From: Streptococcus cristatus AS 1.3089
Lineage (GTDB): Bacteria; Bacillota; Bacilli; Lactobacillales; Streptococcaceae
Assembly (NCBI RefSeq): GCF_000385925.1
Contig: NC_021175.1
Location: 689,501-753,500, forward strand
Reading direction: 5' to 3'
DNA length: 64,000 nucleotides
Shown here: positions 9,024-17,291 of the stretch, piece after piece
How the letters are laid out: every line of letters starts with the position of its first letter
How positions within the stretch are numbered: position 1 is the first letter of the stretch
The notes under the pieces: generated by a model
Told to the model about the DNA's origin: nothing
What the model saw: the letters and a program-made list of their open reading frames with translations, nothing else
The model's database searches: none
Translations under genes and position numbers: made by a program

Positions 9024-9704
9024 ATGATTGATAGTATTAAAGTGAAGAAAGTTGAAATAGACTCTAAAAAAATTCCGTTAGACAGCTCAACAAACCTCTC
9101 TGAAAAGATAAAATTGGGACAAAATACTACACCAATTTCTGTTTTGGCTGATACCTTTAGTAGCTTTCAAGCAACTGTAAATGCTAACATTATTTCAGAA
9201 TTAATTGCAACTTCAAATGTATTAAGTTCAGCTAAATTAGTAAATTTTGCTAATTTGACGACTCCTTTAGTAAGTCTGCCTTCATTAATTCAAGTGGAAA
9301 AAAGCGCTATTAATGTCATGTCAGAAGTGGTTGCGTCGTACAATAAAACGTTATCAACTACACACTTGCAAGCAATTCAAAACATTGCAGATTCTGCAAA
9401 AAATTTAATTGCTAGCTATCAAATTGATTATTCAAAGATTTTTAGTGGCATCAATGAACTTTTAAAATCACTGCCTTCGATTTATACAAAAGAAGAAATT
9501 GAGCAGATTATTTCTCGAGTTCAACTGCTGGCAGAAAATGGATGGGTTATTTATTTTCGTGATAGAAGTGTTTATCAACGTTTACTTGCTGAGGAATGGA
9601 ATACCTTGGAGGACGAATGGATAGAGCTGCTTAGGGATAAACTAAAAATGAGGATTTTATTATTGACTTACAAAATTCGCCGTGTTATTCAGCTCCTCTT
9701 GTAA
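9024..9704 (+). pseudogene. HEPN-like protein, N-terminal part (frameshifted)
   Basis: Start ATG 9024 has a GGGGGA ribosome binding site. The first ~200 residues are rich in Ser, Asn, Ala and long helices and resemble the variable N-terminal region of large accessory-region proteins. The frame runs into nonsense after DEWIELLRDKLK. Changing frame by one base at the run of five A's (9644-9648) gives NEDFIIDLQNSPCYSAPLVK, which joins without a break to the fragment at 9710. The ancestral gene would code for about 356 residues. A real 1-nt deletion, a slippage-prone phase switch, programmed frameshifting or a sequencing error would all fit. Confidence 0.6.
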
Positions 9705-9709
9705 AATCA

Positions 9710-10093
9710 ATGGTTGATTGCTACTTTAATCGAAACTTTTATGCAGCATATACTCTGGGAAGTTTGGCAATTGATGGTGCACTAAATAGAATTTCAGAAA
9801 TGACTTCATTAGAGAAAAAAATACCAGTAGGTCACCGAGCAATTAAAGAAATTGATAGTATATTTATTGATAAGTCGTTTAGCGATGTAGGACTGATGCA
9901 CTGGCTGTATAGTTTCTTCAAAGATACTAATAGATTTACACTTGATGAACCAAATCGTCATATGATTAGTCATGGTCGGTGGGAGAAAGAAATCGAAGAA
10001 CAAGAGTTTTTGAAGTTATTTAATGCAATGTTGTATATTTGTGATGAGTATGATTATTGGGAAGAAGTTATTCGTTATGAACAAGACAACTAA
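9710..10093 (+). pseudogene. HEPN-like protein, C-terminal part (frameshifted)
   Basis: The 127-residue fragment is the continuation of the preceding frame. It contains FNRNFYAAYTLGSLAIDGALNRI and, around residues 80-92, EPNRHMISHGRW, with R83-H84-x3-H88. An R-x4-H motif flanked by long helices is the hallmark of HEPN-type ribonucleases. If translated alone from ATG 9710 it would lack the N-terminal domain; no ribosome binding site precedes that ATG. The partner gene follows 23 bp downstream with a good ribosome binding site. Together they suggest a toxin/partner or abortive-infection-like pair whose effector may be inactive in this isolate. Confidence 0.6.
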
Positions 10094-10116
10094 GTATTTT
10101 GGGAGGTTAAACACCT

Positions 10117-11286
10117 ATGCTTGAAATATATCCTTTTATTCAGGAGCTAGTTAAGTGTGAAACGACCATACAGAAAATAGAAGTTTTCAATAGATGGAAC
10201 CTTCATGAGTGTAGAGTTTTTCTATTTGATGAAGAAAAGTCAAATTTTGGTAACATAGGCAAATCATTTAGCTATGGAAAGTTTAATCTGATTGGTTTGG
10301 GAGATTACCAAAAAATTTGGGTTATTGATAAAAATACTGTGAATGCTAAGGATAATTTCTTACCCGTTGCCAGAATTATCAATTATGACCTAAACATTTT
10401 TACCTACATACATGATTTATATAGAGGGAGAAATGTCCCTGATAAGGAGAATTTAATTAAGTTTTTACACGAGATTAAATCGTTGCGTCTAACAAATAAT
10501 ATTTCAACTGCTTTAATGGAAAGATATACCACCCCACTAAATCGTGAATTATTAGCCAAAATGATTGAAAGTTATGTTTATTTTGATAGCACTGATTTTG
10601 AAGTTTTTCAATCTAATGTGCCTCAGACTCTAAAACCAGATAAATATATTTGGATGAAAGAAATCTGGGAAGATGCAGAAAACTACCTAAGCAATGATGA
10701 GGTGATACAACAGTATGAGGCAGTGTGTTGCTATATATTGAAAGCATTCATTTTGAAAAATACAAAAAATCTTTCTACAAAAGTTAAAGTCGCTGAGTTT
10801 AAACGCTATTGTTTTGAGGATTTATGCGTATTTTTAGAATTGGAAATGACTTTATTAATACTTTTTTTGAAAAATGATAGTGCTGTTCAAGAAATATTTA
10901 AAAAGTTGCAGCTAGGGGCTAAGAATTTAATTGATAAAATACATAATACAGCATGGGATATTTTTCATATAAGACTATTGGAACAAAGTACTTTATTCAA
11001 TTGTATTGAAAACTCAGATGTGATTTATCTCCATTATTTCGCAACTGCGGATTCTGGGGTGGCTGAGGTATTGCGAGTCAATCCGATTAAAATGCTGGTT
11101 TATTATAATGAAAAACTTATACCTATACGTCGATATGATGCAGTAGATTTCTTCACTCAAGATGAATTAGATTTTTATACTACTGCAGAAAAAATTACAT
11201 TACGTGCGACGAAAGTTCAGAGTATTGATTTCTGTTCTATAAAGCAAGGCTTGGTCAGTGAGTTAGGGGATTTCCTTACTAAATAA
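10117..11286 (+). CDS. hypothetical protein, partner of the HEPN-like gene
   Basis: 389 residues; start ATG 10117 preceded by GGGAGG. I do not recognise the family. The protein is predicted soluble, with a mixed N-terminal region and a helical middle (VIQQYEAVCCYILKAF, LELEMTLLILFL). The C-terminal part contains the strand-like IYLHYFATADSGVAEVLRV and a LIPIRRYDAVDFFTQDELDFY segment. No ATPase, nuclease or membrane signature is clear. The 23 bp spacing and shared 18 bp flanking repeats tie it to the split HEPN-like gene. Neutralising partner, sensor or co-effector are all possible; none is shown. Confidence 0.6.
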   Translation: MLEIYPFIQELVKCETTIQKIEVFNRWNLHECRVFLFDEEKSNFGNIGKSFSYGKFNLIGLGDYQKIWVIDKNTVNAKDNFLPVARIINYDLNIFTYIHDLYRGRNVPDKENLIKFLHEIKSLRLTNNISTALMERYTTPLNRELLAKMIESYVYFDSTDFEVFQSNVPQTLKPDKYIWMKEIWEDAENYLSNDEVIQQYEAVCCYILKAFILKNTKNLSTKVKVAEFKRYCFEDLCVFLELEMTLLILFLKNDSAVQEIFKKLQLGAKNLIDKIHNTAWDIFHIRLLEQSTLFNCIENSDVIYLHYFATADSGVAEVLRVNPIKMLVYYNEKLIPIRRYDAVDFFTQDELDFYTTAEKITLRATKVQSIDFCSIKQGLVSELGDFLTK

Positions 11287-11332
11287 ATTTTAATAGTTCC
11301 GTTCTATAGTATTATTCCAAAATCACTTTTAC

Positions 11333-11350
11333 ATACTTTCGTTCTATAAT
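11333..11350 (+). repeat. 18 bp direct repeat, right copy
   Basis: Identical to 8782-8799; it lies 20 bp before the right copy of the rlmD-end repeat. Confidence 0.55.
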
Positions 11351-11370
11351 ATAGATGCTTGCTAGCACCA

Positions 11371-11512
11371 CATGTTGAGGCGGTATCACTGCTTGTACGA
11401 GCTGAGGCATCAGCAAAGTAGAAGTCGATAATTTGCTCATGCTTCGATAGCTGTCGTAGAGTGAGGAGTGTACGACAAGGCGATACAGTAACAGCGAACT
11501 GCTGAGTGTGTA
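11371..11512 (+). repeat. right copy of ~140 bp direct repeat (orphan rlmD 3' end)
   Basis: The copy begins abruptly at CATGTTGAGGCGG and still codes, in frame, for the last residues of RlmD ([16 protein letters not shown] then stop), although no gene precedes it. The GTCGTA (11453-11458)/TACGAC (11471-11476) stem with a 12-nt loop is retained. It is read as the displaced or second 3' end left by integration at rlmD. Confidence 0.75.
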
Positions 11513-11748
11513 AGTTTGTTAGAAAAAAGAGACCAAATTGCCCAGATTAAAAAGAAAAGTGTAAAAAAAGCTCTATAGGATATTTTTACAAGAAAATAGA
11601 GGTTTAACACAGGTTAAGAAGCAGGAGTTAGGGCTATCAAATTTAAAAATTTTATAAGAGTGTATTATAAATTTATAGGAATATTAGTGAAACGAAGCTG
11701 GATTTGTAACTAAAAATCTTTGTATTTTACGAAGGGAGATGTTGATTT

Positions 11749-12123
11749 ATGTTTGCAATATTAGGTGCAGTATTATTTGGAATTATAGCAATTATGACCG
11801 TTCTTGTTGCTTGCGGTCTGCCTTTGGGCGAATTTACAATGGGTGGACAACATAAAATCTTACCTAAGAAATTTAGAATTGCGGCAGTCATTTCGGTAGC
11901 TATCCAAATTTTTGCCATGATCATTATTTTGCAAGCCGGAGGTTTTATTCCCTTGTGGCTGTCTTTTAAGGTTACTAAATATATTTGTTTATTCTTTGCC
12001 GCTTACCTATCCTTGAATACGATTATGAACATGATTTCAAAAAGTAAGAAAGAAAAATATGTAATGACTCCGATTTCACTTATAGCCGGAATATGTTTTT
12101 GGATAACAGCATTGCAGATGTAG
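11749..12123 (+). CDS. small integral membrane protein, four predicted helices
   Basis: 124 residues, ATG with GAAGGGAGATG upstream. Four hydrophobic stretches are visible (about residues 3-24, 42-63, 71-92 and 105-122). The conserved-looking loop CGLPLGEFTMGGQHKILPKK lies between the first two. It is a Firmicute-type uncharacterised membrane protein; I cannot name a function. It lies just outside the right repeat, so it may belong to the core genome or to an older insertion. It is followed by a good terminator. Confidence 0.7.
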   Translation: MFAILGAVLFGIIAIMTVLVACGLPLGEFTMGGQHKILPKKFRIAAVISVAIQIFAMIIILQAGGFIPLWLSFKVTKYICLFFAAYLSLNTIMNMISKSKKEKYVMTPISLIAGICFWITALQM

Positions 12124-12221
12124 CATGTAGAAAATGATGTTGAACTCAGATAGTTAATAGCATGAACTTTTACATAGAATTTTAAAGAATATATTGTGTT
12201 ATGTTTTGGAAAGAACATTAT

Positions 12222-12245
12222 AAGCCTTGACTTCAAGGCTTTTTA
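12222..12245 (+). terminator. rho-independent terminator
   Basis: AAGCCTTG (12222-12229) pairs perfectly with CAAGGCTT (12234-12241), four-base loop, then T's. Confidence 0.8.
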
Positions 12246-12265
12246 CCATATATCCAAACAACACC

Positions 12266-12320
12266 TTGCAATCGTTTTTTTAAAGTGATATACTAGGACT
12301 ACGTTTTGAAATCGTTTGCA
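12266..12320 (+). promoter_or_regulatory. promoter and cre of the neopullulanase-like gene
   Basis: TTGCAA (12266-12271), 17 nt, TATACT (12289-12294). TGAAATCGTTTGCA at 12307-12320 fits the CcpA cre consensus TGNAANCGNTNNCA at every fixed position and lies just downstream of the expected start, a roadblock position. A partial copy (TGCAATCGTTT) overlaps the -35. A maltose repressor of the LacI family could use the same boxes. Confidence 0.7.
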
Positions 12321-12363
12321 TAGGATTGCGATGAGTCTATAAAGAGAAATCTAGGAGAGAAAT

Positions 12364-14130
12364 ATGGAATTGTCAGCTATTTACCACAGGCCAGAGTCGG
12401 AGTATGCTTATCTTTATAAAGATAAGACAATGCACATTCGCATTCGGACGAAAAGGGGAGATATTGAGAATATTACCTTGCACTATGGAGATCCTTTTAT
12501 TTTCATGGAGGATCATTATGAGGACAGCAAGGAAATGGTCAAAGTCACCTCCGATGCTTTGTTTGATTATTGGCAGGTGGGGGTTTCAGTCGGCTATGCA
12601 CGACTTCAGTATCTCTTTGAGATTAAGGATAAGCAAGGCCAGAGTATCTTGTATGGCGATAAGGGTTGTGTTGAAAACACGCTAGAAAACCTTCATTACG
12701 AAGGAAATGGCTTTAAGCTTCCTTATATCCATGAGATTGATGCTTGTCATGTTCCGGACTGGGTGTCAAAAACGGTATGGTACCAGATTTTCCCAGAGCG
12801 TTTTGCAAATGGAAACCCTGCTCTTTCGCCAGAAGGAGCTCTAGCTTGGGATTCGTCGATTACTCCTAAAAGTGAGGATTTCTTTGGTGGTGATTTACAA
12901 GGCATTATTGACCATCTAGATAACTTGCAAGATTTGGGTATTACAGGACTTTATCTCTGTCCAATCTTTGAGTCGCCGAGCAATCACAAGTACAATACGA
13001 CGGATTATTTCGAAATTGACCGTCATTTTGGAGACAAGGAAACCTTCCGTCAACTGGTGGAGCAAGCCCATCAGAGAGGCATGAAAATCATGCTGGACGC
13101 TGTTTTTAACCATATCGGAGACCAATCTCCACAGTGGCAGGATGTCCTCAAAAACGGTGAAAATTCTGTTTATAAAGACTGGTTCCATGTTCAAGAGTTC
13201 CCGGTGACAAGGGATAAGCTTACAAATCCAAGAAAGCTCCCTTACCATACCTTTGCTTTTGAGAGCTATATGCCCAAGCTAAATACAGCCAATCCTCAAG
13301 TGAGGGACTATTTGTTGAGCGTTGCGACCTACTGGATTGAAGAGTTTGATATCGATGCTTGGCGCTTGGATGTGGCCAACGAAGTCGACCACCAATTTTG
13401 GAGAGATTTCCGTAAAGCTGTCTTGGCTAAAAAGCCTGACCTTTATATCCTAGGAGAGGTCTGGCATACGTCTCAGCCTTGGCTAAATGGCGATGAATTC
13501 CACGCGGTCATGAACTATCCTCTCTCTGATAGTATCAAGGATTATTTCTTGCGTGGGGTCAAGAAGACCAATCAATTTATCGATGAGATCAATGGTCAAT
13601 CTATGTATTATAGACAACAGATTTCAGAAGTGATGTTCAATCTTCTGGATTCGCACGATACGGAGCGCATTTTGGCTACAGCAAAAGGAAACGTCCAACT
13701 AGTCAAGTCTGCCCTAGCCTGCCTCTTTTTACAAAGGGGAACACCGTGTTTCTACTATGGAACCGAGTTAGAGTTAGATGGAGGACCAGACCCAGATTGT
13801 CGTCGTGTTATGCCTTGGGAACGTGTTTCCGATAGCAATGATATGCTTCATTTCATGAAGAAATTGATTCATCTTCGCAAGAGTGTCTCAGACATTATCC
13901 AACATGGAACCTATAACCTGAAAGAAATCAAGCCAGATGTGCTATCTCTGACTTGGGATTATGATGGACAAGTTCTTCGAGCAATCTTTAATCAATCCAA
14001 AGAGAATTACTTGTTAGATAGCAATTCTGCAACTTTAGCAAGTCATTGCCAAATATCGGACGGGCAGCTTCATATCTTACCAAAAGGTTTCGTAATCTTT
14101 GCGGAAGTTTTGGAAACTGCTGCAAATTAA
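12364..14130 (+). CDS. GH13 alpha-glucanotransferase/hydrolase, neopullulanase or cyclomaltodextrinase type
   Basis: 588 residues. An N-terminal beta-sandwich (about 1-125, typical of the GH13_20 subfamily) precedes the TIM-barrel. Conserved regions are DAVFNH, WRLDVANE with the nucleophile D336, GEVWH with the acid/base E365, and LDSHDTER with D432. There is no signal peptide, so it acts in the cytoplasm, hydrolysing maltodextrins, cyclodextrins or pullulan fragments brought in by transporters. It is a single-gene unit with its own promoter and a cre site, so catabolite repression is expected. The exact substrate (neopullulanase, maltogenic amylase or cyclomaltodextrinase) cannot be decided by eye. 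Confidence 0.9.
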   Translation: MELSAIYHRPESEYAYLYKDKTMHIRIRTKRGDIENITLHYGDPFIFMEDHYEDSKEMVKVTSDALFDYWQVGVSVGYARLQYLFEIKDKQGQSILYGDKGCVENTLENLHYEGNGFKLPYIHEIDACHVPDWVSKTVWYQIFPERFANGNPALSPEGALAWDSSITPKSEDFFGGDLQGIIDHLDNLQDLGITGLYLCPIFESPSNHKYNTTDYFEIDRHFGDKETFRQLVEQAHQRGMKIMLDAVFNHIGDQSPQWQDVLKNGENSVYKDWFHVQEFPVTRDKLTNPRKLPYHTFAFESYMPKLNTANPQVRDYLLSVATYWIEEFDIDAWRLDVANEVDHQFWRDFRKAVLAKKPDLYILGEVWHTSQPWLNGDEFHAVMNYPLSDSIKDYFLRGVKKTNQFIDEINGQSMYYRQQISEVMFNLLDSHDTERILATAKGNVQLVKSALACLFLQRGTPCFYYGTELELDGGPDPDCRRVMPWERVSDSNDMLHFMKKLIHLRKSVSDIIQHGTYNLKEIKPDVLSLTWDYDGQVLRAIFNQSKENYLLDSNSATLASHCQISDGQLHILPKGFVIFAEVLETAAN

Positions 14131-14216
14131 TTTTTGGAAATCTGACTTAAAGATTTGTCAAAGTTATTCAGCTTTCAAAAAATCCAATCTAAAAGCAACC
14201 TGTTCAAGTTATATAT

Positions 14217-14245
14217 TTGTAGTTTTTAGGGCTTAGGTGTATAAT
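14217..14245 (+). promoter_or_regulatory. promoter of the 103-aa gene
   Basis: TTGTAG (14217-14222), 17 nt, TATAAT (14240-14245). The ATG at 14287 follows an AGAGGAG ribosome binding site. Confidence 0.5.
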
Positions 14246-14286
14246 GAGTCCTTAGCAAGTAACTTACTAGAAAAGAGGAGTTCAGA

Positions 14287-14598
14287 ATGGAATTAAAAGA
14301 TTTTACCGAAAAAGAGCAGGAGCAGATCAAAGAGGGGCTTAGTACAGCCGTCATTAGCGATAAGGAAGCGGCTAAAAAGATTTTGGATCTTGTGCCACAA
14401 GAATGGCTTAAGCGAATTCCCTTCCTTGTGAGAGGGCATGCTACGACCAAGACGGTTGAGCGAGTTGCCAAGCAATATCCAGAACTTTACGCTGTGGCTA
14501 AGCAAGCAGGAGAACTTCCTGAAAAGGAGCGTGAGGAATTGCGCGCTATCATGACAGCTATCTTCGAAGAAAAGATGAACAAGCACAAGATTAAGTAG
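14287..14598 (+). CDS. hypothetical cytoplasmic protein, 103 aa
   Basis: A highly charged, helical protein (lysine- and glutamate-rich throughout) without signal peptide or membrane segment. The ribosome binding site AAAAGAGGAG lies at good distance. A single transcription unit with its own promoter and terminator. The sequence VPQEWLKRIPFLVRGHATTKTVERVAKQYPEL suggests two helical hairpins. I do not recognise a domain and propose no function. Confidence 0.65.
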   Translation: MELKDFTEKEQEQIKEGLSTAVISDKEAAKKILDLVPQEWLKRIPFLVRGHATTKTVERVAKQYPELYAVAKQAGELPEKEREELRAIMTAIFEEKMNKHKIK

Positions 14599-14898
14599 AC
14601 TTACCAGTTTAGAGCGAGTCCCTTCTTTAAGTTGGCTACTCTAGATTATTCATCTATTCATAAATCAAAGTGACTGCAGTTGATAAAAGTGCAGTCATTT
14701 TTTTGCTTAGGGAAATAGCTTCGTTGAGGTGTGTGTTTGTTTTATAAAGATGTACTTTTAGTTTAGATGTGATTTCAAGAACAAGGAAGTTTCTGTTCAA
14801 ATTGGCTTTTTTCTTTCTGTTTTTCAGTATTTCTTGATATAATAACAAGAGGAATTATTTGAAGATGAATATGGGAAAAATGTAAAAAGGACGAAAGA
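14599..14898. other. intergenic region with terminator and promoter
   Basis: No gene seen. It contains the terminator at 14671-14704 and an extended -10 promoter TGATATAAT at 14835-14843 for the lipoprotein gene. Confidence 0.6.
14671..14704 (+). terminator. rho-independent terminator
   Basis: TGACTGCA (14671-14678) pairs with TGCAGTCA (14690-14697), followed by seven T's. Confidence 0.85.
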
Positions 14899-15798
14899 AT
14901 GAAGAATGTAAAAAAGATTATGTTGATGAGTGCCTGTACTTTGGCAATTCTTGGCTTAGCTGCATGTGGGAAGGCACAAAAGCAATCAAATGGCAGTCAA
15001 GAGAATCCAACAGTTGGTCAGACTAGCTCGGAAAAATACCCCTGGAAGGCGACTTATTCAAATCTAAATAGTAAAAAGAGTCTTGAAGAAGTCAAAAATT
15101 TGCTGGCTGCCGACTTGGATAAAGACAGTGTCGAACACTTTGTCAATCTAGTCAATGATTACAATGGTCTTGTTGGCTCGACTGGATTAAGGGGCGATTT
15201 CACTAAATTTACCAAAACAGAATATGACGTAGAAAAAATCAATCCTCTCTGGCAGGCAAAGAAGGGCGATTTTATCGGGACAAATTGTCGGATTAATACT
15301 TACACTTTGTTGAAAAATAGCATCGACATCCCTCAAATAGCAAAGGATGACGAACTCTTGTTCATAGATAATGATTCGATTGACAAGGGCAAGCTCTTTG
15401 ATGCCAAGGATAAGGAAGAATTTAATATCCTGTTTTCAAGAGTCAAGACTGAAGCGACTCAAGATGTAAAAGTCCATGCTAAGAAGATGGAGGAATACTT
15501 CAAACAGTTCAAGTTTAACGAAAAGGCTCGGATGCTTTCCGTCATCGTCCACGACAATCTTGACGGTGATTCTCTCTTTGTGGGGCATGTCGGCGTCTTG
15601 GTTCCAGATAAAGACGGCTATCTGTTTGTCGAAAAGCTGACCTTTGAAGAGCCATACCAGGCTATCAAGTTTGCAACCAAGGAAGATGTCTACAAATACT
15701 TGCAGACAAAATATAAGGACTACACAGGAGAAGGACTGGCCAAGCCCTTTATCATGGATAATGATAAGTGGGTAGAGGGAAATAAAATTTCGAGCTAG
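14899..15798 (+). CDS. DUF4300-type lipoprotein
   Basis: 299 residues with a lipoprotein signal peptide: basic KNVKK start, hydrophobic core and LAAC lipobox with C23 as the lipidated residue. The mature part begins with a Ser/Gln/Asn-rich linker. It then carries the features I associate with DUF4300, including VNLVNDYN, GTNCRINTYTLLK and VGHVGVLVPDKDGYLFVEKL with YKDYTGEG near the end. The FIGTNCRxN..GHVGV arrangement hints at a papain/transglutaminase-like fold (Cys, His), but that is inference. Expected at the outer face of the membrane. It is followed closely by a broken small membrane gene and a hypothetical gene on the same strand. Confidence 0.75.
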   Translation: MKNVKKIMLMSACTLAILGLAACGKAQKQSNGSQENPTVGQTSSEKYPWKATYSNLNSKKSLEEVKNLLAADLDKDSVEHFVNLVNDYNGLVGSTGLRGDFTKFTKTEYDVEKINPLWQAKKGDFIGTNCRINTYTLLKNSIDIPQIAKDDELLFIDNDSIDKGKLFDAKDKEEFNILFSRVKTEATQDVKVHAKKMEEYFKQFKFNEKARMLSVIVHDNLDGDSLFVGHVGVLVPDKDGYLFVEKLTFEEPYQAIKFATKEDVYKYLQTKYKDYTGEGLAKPFIMDNDKWVEGNKISS

Positions 15799-15816
15799 CT
15801 AAGGGAAGGACGTAAA

Positions 15817-16007
15817 ATGAATAAAAAACAGACATATTTTCGATTGCCCTTGTTCTTATCGGTTTTCTATTTGTGGAATCAAGTATCTATATCATACCCT
15901 ATATTGAAGGATTAAAAGAATTAGAAATAGCTGTTTTTGTAAGTGGAATTCTTACTTTACTAGGTGTCATCATCTTATTAGCAAAGACTAAGAGGCATAA
16001 TGATTAA
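15817..16007 (+). pseudogene. small two-helix membrane protein, frameshifted
   Basis: ATG 15817 has GGGAAGGACG upstream, but the frame closes after 32 codons. Inserting one T in the run TTTT of the 5' part (near 15837) gives MNKKQTYFSIALVLIGFLF followed by VESSIYIIPYIEGLKE and a second helix ending LLAKTKRHND, about 63 residues. It ends at a TAA at 16005-16007 that overlaps the ATG of the next gene (16000). Two clean membrane helices and the overlap with the next start argue that the restored frame is the ancestral gene. A 1-nt deletion or a sequencing error explains it. Confidence 0.55.
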
Positions 16008-16455
16008 AGAGCAGTACTTACAAATAAAAGATTTAGAAATTATTTTATTGGAATTTATTGGTCATAAAATAAAAGAATTGTCTGTCTTCAAAGCATTATC
16101 TGAGGATTTGAACTATCTTAATAGAGAAAAGCTAGACATGGTTGATTCATCCGAAATTCATGATAGCGAAGGTTTTACTATTGTAGACTTGCAGCAAAAT
16201 GGTAGGGAATTGTTTATTCGCTTTGAAATGGACTTTCAACTAATGGACTGGACATCTGCTAGAAATGACTATGCAGCCTATATCCAAGCGAGTCTTGTTG
16301 GAAGTTGTCGAGTTGACTTGAAGGCAAAGCTTGCTTTTTCTGACAAGAATGTAAATGCTCTCACTAAAGCTCAATTATTGGAATATGGCGAAAAATTGAT
16401 TTCGGATTTAGAATTCCACTACCGAGATATTGAAGGTTCTGAACACTATGGATGA
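16000..16455 (+). CDS. hypothetical protein, 151 aa
   Basis: ATG 16000 overlaps the end of the broken membrane gene and was presumably translationally coupled to it. The protein is soluble and acidic, with an N-terminal helix (EQYLQIKDLEIILLEFIGHKI) and a strand-rich centre (FTIVDLQQNGRELFIRFEMDFQLMDW). The size and composition resemble small immunity or hypothetical proteins of streptococcal accessory clusters. No domain is recognised. It follows the DUF4300 lipoprotein gene on the same strand and is probably part of the same transcript. Confidence 0.6.
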   Translation: MIKEQYLQIKDLEIILLEFIGHKIKELSVFKALSEDLNYLNREKLDMVDSSEIHDSEGFTIVDLQQNGRELFIRFEMDFQLMDWTSARNDYAAYIQASLVGSCRVDLKAKLAFSDKNVNALTKAQLLEYGEKLISDLEFHYRDIEGSEHYG

Positions 16456-16589
16456 TGAAACATTCTTAAATGAATAAGCGATAATTGCCTAAATGATCAG
16501 TCCCGTGACTAATATTAGTCGGGATTATAGATAAAATTCTTTTCAATAAAGTTAAAAATATGTCCTTATGGACAAGAAAGGAGTCAGTT

Positions 16590-17102
16590 ATGACAAATGA
16601 ACTGAACAAAGAAATTTTTATGAGCATGGTTGAACTGCTTACAGAGGACAGCTCTGTCCGTTCTGCTATAGAAGCTTGTCTTGCCTCACCGTGGGACTAC
16701 TTTGATGAAAATCTTGAAAGGTATGACGATCGTGGGATAGAAGATGACGAAGAGGAAGATACCATTGTTTGGCTAGGAATTGTGGATGAGTTAATTGAGA
16801 GTGGTGACGCCATTGAACTGGATTGGAATTCAATATTAGAAGACTTCACCTATTTCATGAAAGAATTGGCAGAGCAAAAGAATCTCCCCTTGCAAGATGA
16901 CTGGCTAGATGAGGATGGAGACATTCCATCATGGTGCAAGGTTTTGGATGAAAAATGGGAGGAAGCAGGCTACTGCCTCGGAGCAATGGATATTGATAGT
17001 GACAGCTATGTCATCTTTGTCTGCCGCAGAGAGACTTTGGCTGAACTGACTCAATTAGGTCAAAAGGTTGGGTTCCGTTTTGATTTTGCAAAGAATATGT
17101 AA
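16590..17102 (+). CDS. DUF6630-like protein
   Basis: 170 residues from ATG 16590, which has AAAGGAG at the right distance; an upstream ATG at 16560 has no ribosome binding site. Features are IVWLGIVDELIESGDAIELDW, SWCKVLDEKWEEAGYCLGAMDIDSDSYVIFV and a C-terminal LAELTQLGQKVGFRFDF. This pattern matches what I recall of DUF6630, a family of unknown function in Gram-positives and others, often near toxin-immunity-like genes. It is strongly acidic and cytoplasmic. A good terminator follows. Family call is moderate; function unknown. Confidence 0.6.
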   Translation: MTNELNKEIFMSMVELLTEDSSVRSAIEACLASPWDYFDENLERYDDRGIEDDEEEDTIVWLGIVDELIESGDAIELDWNSILEDFTYFMKELAEQKNLPLQDDWLDEDGDIPSWCKVLDEKWEEAGYCLGAMDIDSDSYVIFVCRRETLAELTQLGQKVGFRFDFAKNM

Positions 17103-17141
17103 AATATCATGCTTAAAAGGGTGAAGCAAGCCTGATGATAC

Positions 17142-17195
17142 AAAGGAAGCCTGAGACGGCTGGGGAAATCATCCCGCTGGTCAGGTTTCCTTTTT
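17142..17195 (+). terminator. rho-independent terminator
   Basis: A long stem pairs AAAGGAAGCCTGA (17142-17154) with TCAGGTTTCCTTT (17181-17193), followed by T's. Confidence 0.8.
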
Positions 17196-17291
17196 GTTAG
17201 TCATAGATGGATGTAGCAGATGAAGCAGATTGCTTCGTTCTTTTTTTCTTTTTGTGTTAAGCTAAGATTAGCAAACTGAAAGGGTTCTCGG

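Larger units (their letters stand above)
11287..11748. other. right edge of the island
   Basis: No gene found. It contains the right copies of the 18 bp and ~140 bp repeats, then about 240 bp of AT-rich sequence leading to the next gene's GAAGGGAG ribosome binding site. A degenerate third GTTCTATA-type copy lies near 11300. Confidence 0.5.

Noticed and set aside
12003..12236. 77-codon minus-strand frame
   Set aside because: Antisense to the membrane protein and crossing its terminator; no expression signals.
16495..16527. Hairpin TCCCG...GGGA as a terminator
   Set aside because: The stem has a 2-nt bulge and no U-tract follows.
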